DNA of 64,000 nt from Acidimicrobiales bacterium. Lineage in GTDB: Bacteria > Actinomycetota > Acidimicrobiia > Acidimicrobiales > Poriferisodalaceae. Location of the stretch: NCBI GenBank assembly GCA_041394185.1, contig JAWKIQ010000003.1:867469-931468 (forward strand). Direction: 5' to 3'. Positions 26,863-33,756 of this stretch are shown piece after piece; position 1 is the first letter of the stretch, and each line of letters begins with the position of its first letter. The notes beneath the pieces were generated by a model, which saw only the letters and a program-made list of their open reading frames with translations, ran no database searches and was not told where the DNA came from. Position numbers and translations under genes: made by a program.

Positions 26863-28077
26863 CTACGCAAGTAGGTGGGCCGACGCCCGGGTGCGCGAAA
26901 CAACAGAGCCTCGATGCACCACGATTCTGTTGGGGCTGGCGTCGGCCAAAGCCGAGATGATGTTCGCACCCTCGATGGCGACAAGATCGGCCCGCGAGCC
27001 TGGAGTCACTTCGACCGGCGGGCGCCCCATCGCAATGCGGGGTGCTGTCGAGCACATGTCCCACGCATCAGCAGGGTCGAGGTGAGCAACCAGCGCCAAG
27101 ACATTCGCAGTCTCGAAAGGGTCGCAGCGACCAAACGGGAAGAAGGTGTCCTGGACGTTGTCCGATCCGGCCGCCACGACCACTCCAGCGTCACGCAAGA
27201 CGTTGATGGCGGTAACCCCACGAGGCGGCCCAACCTGCTGCTCCCAACCAAACAAGTACAGGCTCGTAAGGGGCATGGTGAAGACGGCGATCCCGGCCTC
27301 GGCCAGAGCATCAGCTGTCCGCTTCTGAGTATCGATGTCTTGGGTGGCAAGGCTGACGCAGTGACTTGCGACGACTCCGGGCAAATCGTGTCTGCGCACC
27401 TGACGAATCAGCTCCGGTAGGTAGAACAGCCCGGGGTCAACAGTCTGGTCGGTGTGAAGGTCGAGGGGCCGGCCTGCCCGGACGGCCGCATCCACAGCTG
27501 CGGTCGTCGCCCCGATCGGATCTGGGTCGATGTCGGGGCTGGCACCGACGACGTCCACACCCGCCTCGATCGCCTCGTCGAGCAACCGCCGGATAGCGCC
27601 GCTGTCAGCTCCACCCAACGGCCCGGCAAGCGCAACCAGCTCGAGGTCTGCGATGCCGCGCCTCGTCATCTGGTCGCGAACCTCTATCAGCGCGTGCACC
27701 CCGCGCAGTCCGTGGATCGTCGTCACGTCGACATGACTGCGAATTGTTGTAGTGCCGTGGGCGACAAGCCGCTCGACACACGCCGTTGCCCGGTCAACGA
27801 AGCTCTGGTGTGAGATCTCGCCAAGTCGTCCCTTCCACTCCGAGACGCCGGTGTCGAGATCAGGGGCGATGGTTCCTGTCCAGAAGAACGCCTTGTCCAG
27901 ATGTGCGTGAGCCTCGACACCGGCGGGCAAGATGACCATTCCGCTCACATCTTCAACGACGTCGCTCTCGGCGAGATCGACTCTGCCAACCTCCAGAATC
28001 GTTCCCGACGCCGGATCTAGTGACACGTCCGCGAGCGTCCCGTCGCCGAGACGGCCGCCAACAAGAACCAGGCGCAT
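26863..28077 (-). CDS. Amidohydrolase, cytosine-deaminase-like
   Basis: 404 aa metal-dependent hydrolase. VEAHAHLDKAFF gives the first His pair with the H-L-D-K-A-F signature of the cytosine deaminase / AtzC-like branch; TTIRSHVD, LDLHTDQT, VASHCVSL and AAGSDNVQD supply the later metal ligands and the catalytic Asp. It should hydrolyse a C-N bond of a cyclic or substituted nitrogen compound. ATG 28077 (MRLVLVGGRLGD) follows GGAGGA; a longer N-terminus upstream would read antisense through the divergent regulator gene and is rejected. It lies beside an XRE-cupin regulator, a TPP enzyme and a solute-binding protein, which suggests a small catabolic cluster. Confidence 0.88.
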   Translation of the reverse strand: MRLVLVGGRLGDGTLADVSLDPASGTILEVGRVDLAESDVVEDVSGMVILPAGVEAHAHLDKAFFWTGTIAPDLDTGVSEWKGRLGEISHQSFVDRATACVERLVAHGTTTIRSHVDVTTIHGLRGVHALIEVRDQMTRRGIADLELVALAGPLGGADSGAIRRLLDEAIEAGVDVVGASPDIDPDPIGATTAAVDAAVRAGRPLDLHTDQTVDPGLFYLPELIRQVRRHDLPGVVASHCVSLATQDIDTQKRTADALAEAGIAVFTMPLTSLYLFGWEQQVGPPRGVTAINVLRDAGVVVAAGSDNVQDTFFPFGRCDPFETANVLALVAHLDPADAWDMCSTAPRIAMGRPPVEVTPGSRADLVAIEGANIISALADASPNRIVVHRGSVVSRTRASAHLLA

Positions 28078-28086
28078 GACATCCTC

Positions 28087-28100
28087 CGTCAGAACTGACG
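28087..28100. promoter_or_regulatory. Palindrome upstream of amidohydrolase
   Basis: CGTCAG-AA-CTGACG is a perfect 14-base inverted repeat directly upstream of the Shine-Dalgarno of the amidohydrolase gene, in the region shared with the divergent regulator. It could be an operator or a 5' UTR hairpin. Confidence 0.4.
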
Positions 28101-28143
28101 ATCCGATACCTTCGACCGGACTCGTTGCGTAACGATAGGCAAG

Positions 28144-28160
28144 TATGCCACAGAGGAATA
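28144..28160. promoter_or_regulatory. Imperfect operator at the XRE-cupin gene
   Basis: TATGCCACAGAGGAATA matches 12 of 17 positions of the perfect palindrome at 28807-28823, including the complete AGGAATA half-site followed by TC in both. It lies just upstream of the preferred start of the regulator gene (28175), as expected for autoregulation. Confidence 0.5.
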
Positions 28161-28174
28161 TCGGAGCCCGCTCG

Positions 28175-28771
28175 ATGCCTTCAGACCCGAATGTTGAACT
28201 AGCGCAGAGCCTTGGCGCCGAGATCCGTACGCGACGGCTTGAACGAGGGCTCACGATGGCGCAACTCGCTGAGGCCTCAGAACTCTCGCAGCCGTTCCTC
28301 AGCAAGGTCGAGCGCGGGCTGGGGACCCTGAGTATGGCTTCACTCGACAGGGTGGCGCGGGCCCTCGGCACCAGCGCAGTGGGCCTACTGGGAGGGCCTA
28401 CGGCTCCGACATCGATCGACATCGTCCGAAAATCCGACCGACATCGCCTGCCCGCGTACGAAGGACAAGCCGGCTTCGGCGAAGCCCTCACGAGGCGATC
28501 CGGCCAGCTTCGTGTGATCGAGTTCGACAGCGGCCCGGTGAACTTCCTTGACGAGCCGTATGTCCACCGAAACGACTCGGTTTGCGTTGTGATCTCGGGT
28601 AGCTACGAGTTCGAATTCGACGACACCCGAGTCATCCTCACTGAGGGGGACAGCATTTCGGCCAGCGGAGGAGTCCGCCAGCGCTATCGGGCGCTGGAGC
28701 AACCAGCCCGGTTGCTGCTGATCCTGGTTAGCGAGGATGCCGAAGTAGTCCGAGGCGACTCGGCAATTTAG
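28175..28771 (+). CDS. XRE-family regulator with C-terminal cupin domain
   Basis: 198 aa. The N-terminal helix-turn-helix is LGAEIRTRRLERGLTMAQLAEASELSQPFLSKVERGLGTLSMASLDRVARALG; the C-terminal half (RSGQLRVIEFDSGPVNFLDEPYVHRNDSVCVVISGSYEFEFDDTRVILTEGDSI) is a cupin that probably binds a small ligand. Such regulators sit next to catabolic or transport genes they control. I chose ATG 28175 because GGAG lies eight bases upstream; the in-frame ATG 28145 falls inside the putative operator. It diverges from the amidohydrolase gene and precedes a solute-binding lipoprotein gene carrying a matching palindrome. Confidence 0.86.
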   Translation: MPSDPNVELAQSLGAEIRTRRLERGLTMAQLAEASELSQPFLSKVERGLGTLSMASLDRVARALGTSAVGLLGGPTAPTSIDIVRKSDRHRLPAYEGQAGFGEALTRRSGQLRVIEFDSGPVNFLDEPYVHRNDSVCVVISGSYEFEFDDTRVILTEGDSISASGGVRQRYRALEQPARLLLILVSEDAEVVRGDSAI

Positions 28772-28806
28772 GCACGTTGGGTCTTGAACTCCTGATCCTA
28801 CGGGTG

Positions 28807-28823
28807 TATTCCTATCAGGAATA
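28807..28823. promoter_or_regulatory. Perfect palindrome upstream of solute-binding lipoprotein
   Basis: TATTCCT (28807-28813), ATC, AGGAATA (28817-28823): a perfect 7-3-7 inverted repeat 23 bases before the GTG start at 28847. An imperfect copy stands at 28144-28160 at the XRE-cupin gene, making that regulator the best candidate to bind here. Confidence 0.6.
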
Positions 28824-28846
28824 TCTCATGCTTCAAGGGGGACCCC

Positions 28847-30040
28847 GTGCATCGTTCGAACTCGAGTCGTCGAATGGCGAGTGCGCTAGTGCTCCTGATC
28901 ATGATCGGTTCCGTGGTGACGGCCTGCGGCGATGCCGACAACGACACCTCGGCGACTACTCAGGCGCCCACCTCCGACCCAGGCACCGAGGGCGACGGCG
29001 ATTCGGCCTCCGGAGTTCAACTCTCCGGAGTCTGCCCCGACACGATCGTGATCCAAACCGACTGGTATCCGTCGGCGGAACGCGGCCCGCTCTTCCAGAT
29101 GCTCGGCGACGACTACCAGATCAGCGTCGAGAACAAGACCATCACCGGATCTCTCATCGACCACAACGGTCTTGACACCGGAGTCGGTCTCGAGATCCGT
29201 TCAGGCGGACCCGCCATCGGCTTCTCGCCCGTCACCAGCCACATGTACGTGGACCAGTCGATAACCATGGGCTTCACTAGCCACGATCAGGCAGCAGCGG
29301 CATACGACGACGCACCCACATTGTCGGTCGTGGCTCCATTCGACAAGAACCCTCAGATCGTGATGTGGGATCCCCAGACTTATCCGGAAGTCGAGACCAT
29401 CGCCGATCTGGGGGAGTTGGGAGTCACCATCAACGTGTTCCCCGGCGGACCTTGGCAGGAGATCTTGACCCGCGAGGGAGTCGTGCCCTCCGGCTCATGG
29501 GATCCGTCTTTTGACGGAACACCAGCCAGATTCGTGGCTGCCGGTGGCGAAATCGCCCAGCAGGGCTTTGCCTCGGCCGAACCCTACGAGTACGAGACCC
29601 TCGAGCAGTGGGGCCGTCCGGTCGCCTTCCAACTGGTTCACGACACCGGTGTGCAGTTCTACTCGCAGCCACTGGGCATCCGCACCGACGACCTCGAGAC
29701 CCTCAGGCCCTGCCTTGAGCTGTTCGTTCCGATGGTGCAGCAGTCGACCGTCGACTACATAACCGGGCCGAATCGGGCCAACGCGATCATCATCGAGATG
29801 ATCGATGCCCTCGATGAGGTGATCTACACGGCCGACGAGGCCGACTGGGCCGCAGGTCAAATCCTGGAACTCGAGCTCATCTCGAACGGTCCCGACGCCA
29901 CCCTGGGCAACTTCGATCTCGAACGAGTTCAGCGGGGCATCGATCAGATGATCGAGGTGGGCATCGAGATGCCGGCAGACCTCACGGCCGAACAACTCGC
30001 CACCAACGAGTTCATCGATCCCTCGATCGGCCTTCCATAG
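28847..30040 (+). CDS. Periplasmic solute-binding lipoprotein (NMT1/TAXI-like)
   Basis: 397 aa. It has a lipoprotein signal: basic start, hydrophobic core ALVLLIMIGSVV and lipobox V-T-A-C, followed by a Thr/Asp/Gly-rich linker. The body (IVIQTDWYPSAERGPLFQMLG, FSPVTSHMYVDQSITMGFTS, VETIADLGELGVTINVFPGG) resembles the NMT1/THI5-type ABC transporter solute-binding fold. It should capture a ligand outside the membrane. No permease or ATPase gene follows, so it is an orphan in this window. GTG 28847 is preceded by AGGGGG. A strong hairpin terminator follows the stop. Confidence 0.75.
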   Translation: MHRSNSSRRMASALVLLIMIGSVVTACGDADNDTSATTQAPTSDPGTEGDGDSASGVQLSGVCPDTIVIQTDWYPSAERGPLFQMLGDDYQISVENKTITGSLIDHNGLDTGVGLEIRSGGPAIGFSPVTSHMYVDQSITMGFTSHDQAAAAYDDAPTLSVVAPFDKNPQIVMWDPQTYPEVETIADLGELGVTINVFPGGPWQEILTREGVVPSGSWDPSFDGTPARFVAAGGEIAQQGFASAEPYEYETLEQWGRPVAFQLVHDTGVQFYSQPLGIRTDDLETLRPCLELFVPMVQQSTVDYITGPNRANAIIIEMIDALDEVIYTADEADWAAGQILELELISNGPDATLGNFDLERVQRGIDQMIEVGIEMPADLTAEQLATNEFIDPSIGLP

Positions 30041-30050
30041 CGCGTTCGCC

Positions 30051-30089
30051 GAGGCGGGCGGGTGTTCCTCCCAGGGTCCCGCCCGCCTC
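30051..30089 (+). terminator. Long GC-rich hairpin after the solute-binding lipoprotein
   Basis: GAGGCGGGCGGG (30051-30062) pairs perfectly over 12 bp with CCCGCCCGCCTC (30078-30089) across a 15-base loop, 11 bases after the stop. No U-tract follows, as often in GC-rich genomes. Confidence 0.7.
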
Positions 30090-30165
30090 TGGCAGCCAGG
30101 CGCTAGATCGTTCTGGCTTGATGGCTACAGTTGCCGCATCCTGCCGACGAGCACAGGGGACTGCA

Positions 30166-30708
30166 ATGGCCGGCAACTTCGGCGCACCAAACGGCGATGG
30201 GGGCGTTAACCCCAACGGTCACTACGACGGAGGGGGCAGCGGCGGCACGGACCCTGTCCCCTATCCCGACGTTGGCGGTGACGGCGGCGGCGACACCAAG
30301 GAAGTGGATCTCGAGTTCGACTCGGGATCGTCTAGCAGCGCTGGCGACGATGCGGGTGTCAACAAGGGCGTGGGCACGCAGACCAATGCGGGCCCATCGG
30401 AATTCCTGACCTACGCCTTCGACGTCAAATACGAAGGCAAAGACCCTGCGTTGTCCATGGCTACGCCTCACTCCTCCGAAGAGCCCGAGAAAAAGGGCGA
30501 GGATGGTGAGGGGTCGGACCCACAGCAGGCAGAGGAGCAGGAATCCAGCTCGATTTTCAAGATGGACCCTTACGGGGGCCCGGGCCACGACCCTGTGGGA
30601 CCTGATGGCACTGGTTCTGGCCTGAACTTCGACGACGACCGTTTGCACGATCTACTCGACGACCACACGATCGAGGATTTCGACGACGACGTCGACATGT
30701 TCGATTGA
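30166..30708 (+). CDS. Acidic low-complexity hypothetical protein
   Basis: 180 aa, not recognised. The N-terminal third is Gly/Asp/Pro-rich (GGGSGGTDPVPYPDVGGDGGGD), the middle has FLTYAFDVKYEGKDPALSM, a charged EEPEKKGEDGEGSDPQQAEEQE stretch follows, and the C-terminus is a run of Asp/Glu (FDDDRLHDLLDD ... DFDDDVDMFD). It is strongly acidic, contains no Cys, and has no signal peptide or membrane segment, so it is probably largely disordered. AGGGGA five bases before ATG 30166 decides the start over the ATG 48 bases upstream. Codon use looks like that of its neighbours. Confidence 0.6.
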   Translation: MAGNFGAPNGDGGVNPNGHYDGGGSGGTDPVPYPDVGGDGGGDTKEVDLEFDSGSSSSAGDDAGVNKGVGTQTNAGPSEFLTYAFDVKYEGKDPALSMATPHSSEEPEKKGEDGEGSDPQQAEEQESSSIFKMDPYGGPGHDPVGPDGTGSGLNFDDDRLHDLLDDHTIEDFDDDVDMFD

Positions 30709-30739
30709 CGAGCAGCGCCGCCGAGCTCGAAACGAAGCG

Positions 30740-32356
30740 TCAGGCGAACAGCGCCTTGGCGGCGGGATAGTCGGCCTTGCCGTTGGGAGCCCGCGGAACC
30801 CGTTCCACGACGCTCAGTTGCTTCGGCACCTTGTAGCCGGCGACGCGGGTCTTGGTGTCCTCGATGATCTGGTCGGGCTCGGCGGCGGCACCAGGCGATA
30901 GCGACACGACTCCGACGACCCGCTCACCAAACCGGTCGTCTGGAACTCCGAAAACCAGAGCGTCCTCGACGGCCGGATGGGCCTTGACGGCCTCCTCGAC
31001 CTCTTCTGGATAGACCTTCTCGCCCCCGGTGTTGATGCAGTTCGAGCCGCGCCCGAACAGAACCAGGGTGCCGTCGGCGGCGATTGTGGCCATGTCACCC
31101 GGGAACGAGAACCGTTGGCCGTTGACCTCGCGGAACGTTCTGGCCGACTTCTCGGGGTCTTTGTAGTAGCCGAGCGGCACCAGGCCACCATTGGCAACCA
31201 TTCCCACCTGACCCGAGCCGGGCTCGACCTCGGTTCCGTCGTCGAGGAACACCTTCGAAGTCGGATTCAGGGCGAACTGGGCCGTTTCCCCGGCAGGTGT
31301 GTCCTTGGTGGTGATCGATGTTCCCATTCCGCCCTCGGTCGAGCCGAGAACGTCGGCGATGGCGACTTGCGGGATGTGCTTGATGAGCCCGAGCTTCACC
31401 GGAGTCGAGAACATTGCGCCCGACGAGATCAGCAGCTGCAGTGACGACAGGTCCCAGCGACCGGGCGCATCTTCGAGGGCTCTCAACAACGGTTTCGCGA
31501 AGGCGTCACCCACGATGATCAGGTGCTGTACGCCGTTGCGTTCGACCGTGTCCCATACCTCGACTGCATCGAGGTGCCTGCTTTCCAACAGCACGGCGGT
31601 GCCACCGAACATGTGCGGGGTCATCATTCCCAGCCAGCAGCCGGTGCCGTGCATCAGCGGAGGCCCGGACATCGCCACCAGCGGCCGGCCCGACTCATAG
31701 GCAGCGCGGGCGGAGTCGATCACATCGGCGACCCGCTCGATGGGTGGTTGGCCGATCATCGGCGGGTACGACTGCAGGAAGAACGATGTGAAGTCGCCCA
31801 GCCCGTACATGACGCCCTTGGGCATTCCGGTGGTGCCACCGGTGTACAGCATGTAGATGTCGTCGACACCGGGAGGTCGGCGGGCAGCGGGTTGGAGGCT
31901 GGCCTGAATGTTGTCGTACGCGCTTGCACCGTCCACTGCGGTGCCAGGACCGGCACCCTCGTCGTCGACCTCGACCAGCACCTTCACCTTGCCGAGCCGA
32001 CCCTGCAACCTCTGTACCCGATCGGCGAGCGAGCGGTGGTAGACGAGGGCCTCGATGTCGGCGTTGTCCAGCAGGTAGACCAGCTCGTCATCGAGATACC
32101 GATAGTTGACGTTGATCGGTACGCCACCGATCTTCATTGCGGCGAAGTTCGTCTCGCAATACTCGGGAGAGTTGTACAAGTACATCCCCACCTTCGACTG
32201 CGGTCCGAGACCTGCATCCAGGAGGGCTTGGGCCAAGCGAGCGGCCCGTCTCTCGTACTCACCCCAGCTGATGGTGCGATTCCCCTGCACGACGGCGGCC
32301 TGGTCGGGCACGGCATCGGCCACGGCTTCCCAGATGGCTCCAAAATGTGCGTCCAT
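30740..32356 (-). CDS. Acyl-CoA synthetase / AMP-dependent ligase
   Basis: 538 aa ANL ligase. The nucleotide-binding motif is YTGGTTGMPKGVMYG (about residue 170), followed by DVLGSTEGGMG, FGRGSNCINTGGEKVYPEEVEEAVKAHPAVEDALVFGVPDDRFGERV and the C-terminal Lys region RAPNGKADYPAAKALFA. The fatty-acyl-CoA ligase branch used in actinobacterial sterol or fatty acid breakdown is the nearest family I recognise. TAGGGT six bases before ATG 32356 implies leaderless expression. It lies downstream of the fasciclin gene, separated by a hairpin terminator. Confidence 0.92.
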   Translation of the reverse strand: MDAHFGAIWEAVADAVPDQAAVVQGNRTISWGEYERRAARLAQALLDAGLGPQSKVGMYLYNSPEYCETNFAAMKIGGVPINVNYRYLDDELVYLLDNADIEALVYHRSLADRVQRLQGRLGKVKVLVEVDDEGAGPGTAVDGASAYDNIQASLQPAARRPPGVDDIYMLYTGGTTGMPKGVMYGLGDFTSFFLQSYPPMIGQPPIERVADVIDSARAAYESGRPLVAMSGPPLMHGTGCWLGMMTPHMFGGTAVLLESRHLDAVEVWDTVERNGVQHLIIVGDAFAKPLLRALEDAPGRWDLSSLQLLISSGAMFSTPVKLGLIKHIPQVAIADVLGSTEGGMGTSITTKDTPAGETAQFALNPTSKVFLDDGTEVEPGSGQVGMVANGGLVPLGYYKDPEKSARTFREVNGQRFSFPGDMATIAADGTLVLFGRGSNCINTGGEKVYPEEVEEAVKAHPAVEDALVFGVPDDRFGERVVGVVSLSPGAAAEPDQIIEDTKTRVAGYKVPKQLSVVERVPRAPNGKADYPAAKALFA

Positions 32357-32362
32357 ATGCGA

Positions 32363-32368
32363 ACCCTA
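32363..32368 (-). promoter_or_regulatory. -10-like hexamer for leaderless acyl-CoA ligase gene
   Basis: TAGGGT (32368 to 32363 on minus) is six bases before ATG 32356. Confidence 0.5.
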
Positions 32369-32418
32369 CGCGTGCGCAGACCACGAGACCGAAGTCACAC
32401 CGACTGCAGACGCGCCAA

Positions 32419-32449
32419 TGGCGTGACCGCGATTTCGGCGGTCACGCCA
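32419..32449 (-). terminator. Hairpin terminator after the fasciclin gene
   Basis: TGGCGTGACCGC (32419-32430), 7-base loop GATTTCG, GCGGTCACGCCA (32438-32449): a perfect 12-bp stem 25 bases after the fasciclin stop codon on the minus strand. Confidence 0.7.
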
Positions 32450-32473
32450 CTGGGATTCGCTGGTGTCTAAGGA

Positions 32474-33706
32474 TCAGCTAGAGGGAAGCAGAACCGAGTC
32501 GATGATGTGCACGGTTGCGTTGGCGGTCTGGACGTCCATGCACAGCGTGGTGGCGGTGCCGTTGACCAGAACCGAGTCGCCGTCGGCCGTGAAGGTGATG
32601 GTCTCGCCGTTCACGGTCTGCGCCGAACCGGCCTCGATGAGCTCGGCCGAGCTGAGTCGCTCACCGGCGAGCACGTGCAGGGTCAAGACGCTGGTCAGCA
32701 GGTCCTGATCGGCCAACACCGCAGCCAGCTGGTCTTCGGGCAGCGCAGCGAACGCATCGTTGACAGGTGCGAAGATCGTGAACGGTCCATCGCTGTTCAA
32801 TGTGTCGACCAGATCGGCCGCCACAACCGCATCGACAAGCGTGCTCAACAGCGGATTGTTCGAAGCAGCAGTGGCCGCAGTGTCGTCTGCCATGCCGGCA
32901 AACGAACCCTCACCATCGGCAGGAACAGCACCACACGCAGGGCCCGAGGGCATCATCGCCGACTCGCCCATCGAGTCGCCACCCATCGAGTCGCCACCCA
33001 TCGAGTCATCGGTCATCGCTGCAATGGCGTCGAGAGCCACCTGGGGCAGCAGAACCGAATCGATGATGTGCACAGTGCCGTTGGCAACCGGCACATCAGA
33101 GCAGATGACGTGGGAATCGTTGACGGTCGTACCGTCGGCGCCCAGGCTGACCTCGCCGCCCTCTACGGTGGCAAACGTTCCACCGCTCAGTGCGGCTGCG
33201 TCGTTGTCACCTGGCACGACGTGATAGGTCAGCACCGCCGTCAGCAAGTCCTTGTCGGCCAGCACGGCGTCGAGGATCTCGGGATCGATGGCTGCGAACG
33301 CATCGTTGGTCGGGGCGAAGATCGTGAACGGCCCATCGCTGTTCAACGTGTCGACCAGATCGGCCGCCACAACCGCATCGACCAGCGTGCTCAACAGCGG
33401 ATTGTTCGAAGCAGCAGTGGCCGCAGTGTCGTCGGCCATGCCGGCAAACGAACCCTCACCATCGGCAGGAACAGCACCACACGCAGGGCCGAAGGCTCCC
33501 ATCATGTCGCCCATTGCGCCGTCATCGACCATGGCTTCGGTGGTTGTCGAAGCCTGAGTCGTGGTGGTCTGGTCGGCATCTGCCGCGGCATCGCCGTCGT
33601 CACTTGCACACGAAGCGAAAACCAGGGCGCCTGCCGCCACCACTGCCGCGAGCCGCAACCTCGAGCGGGCCGGGCGCTTGTGGTGGTCGAGTCTGTTGTT
33701 GTTCAT
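32474..33706 (-). CDS. Lipoprotein with two fasciclin (FAS1) domains
   Basis: 410 aa. Signal with lipobox F-A-S-C near residue 33, Thr/Ala-rich linker, then two FAS1 domains, each with the conserved segments FTIFAPTNDAFAAI / FTIFAPVNDAFAAL and NGTVHIIDSVLLP / NATVHIIDSVLLP. The 60-residue block starting GPACGAVPADGEG is identical in both copies, and the linker has three M-G-G-D-S-like repeats. FAS1 proteins act outside the cell in adhesion or, like mycobacterial MPT70/MPT83, as SigK-controlled surface antigens. ATG 33706 follows AAAGG. A SigK-like promoter lies 110 bases upstream inside the sulfite-oxidase-like gene, and a terminator follows the stop. Confidence 0.9.
   Translation of the reverse strand: MNNNRLDHHKRPARSRLRLAAVVAAGALVFASCASDDGDAAADADQTTTTQASTTTEAMVDDGAMGDMMGAFGPACGAVPADGEGSFAGMADDTAATAASNNPLLSTLVDAVVAADLVDTLNSDGPFTIFAPTNDAFAAIDPEILDAVLADKDLLTAVLTYHVVPGDNDAAALSGGTFATVEGGEVSLGADGTTVNDSHVICSDVPVANGTVHIIDSVLLPQVALDAIAAMTDDSMGGDSMGGDSMGESAMMPSGPACGAVPADGEGSFAGMADDTAATAASNNPLLSTLVDAVVAADLVDTLNSDGPFTIFAPVNDAFAALPEDQLAAVLADQDLLTSVLTLHVLAGERLSSAELIEAGSAQTVNGETITFTADGDSVLVNGTATTLCMDVQTANATVHIIDSVLLPSS
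32769..32944 (-). repeat. Near-identical FAS1 repeat, copy 2 (C-terminal)
   Basis: 176 bases that match 33315-33490 with four differences, all synonymous. It covers the linker end and first third of the second FAS1 domain. Confidence 0.85.
33315..33490 (-). repeat. Near-identical FAS1 repeat, copy 1 (N-terminal)
   Basis: Partner of 32769-32944 (172 of 176 bases equal). The rest of the two FAS1 domains has diverged, which points to recent gene conversion or a second local duplication. Confidence 0.85.
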
Positions 33707-33756
33707 GATCTTGCCTTTCTTGCAGTTGCGATCATCTGGAGCGTTGGTCACCGGCC

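Noticed and set aside
28145..28174. Start of the XRE-cupin regulator at ATG 28145
   Set aside because: It would put the start codon inside the putative operator and has no ribosome binding site; ATG 28175 has GGAG eight bases upstream.
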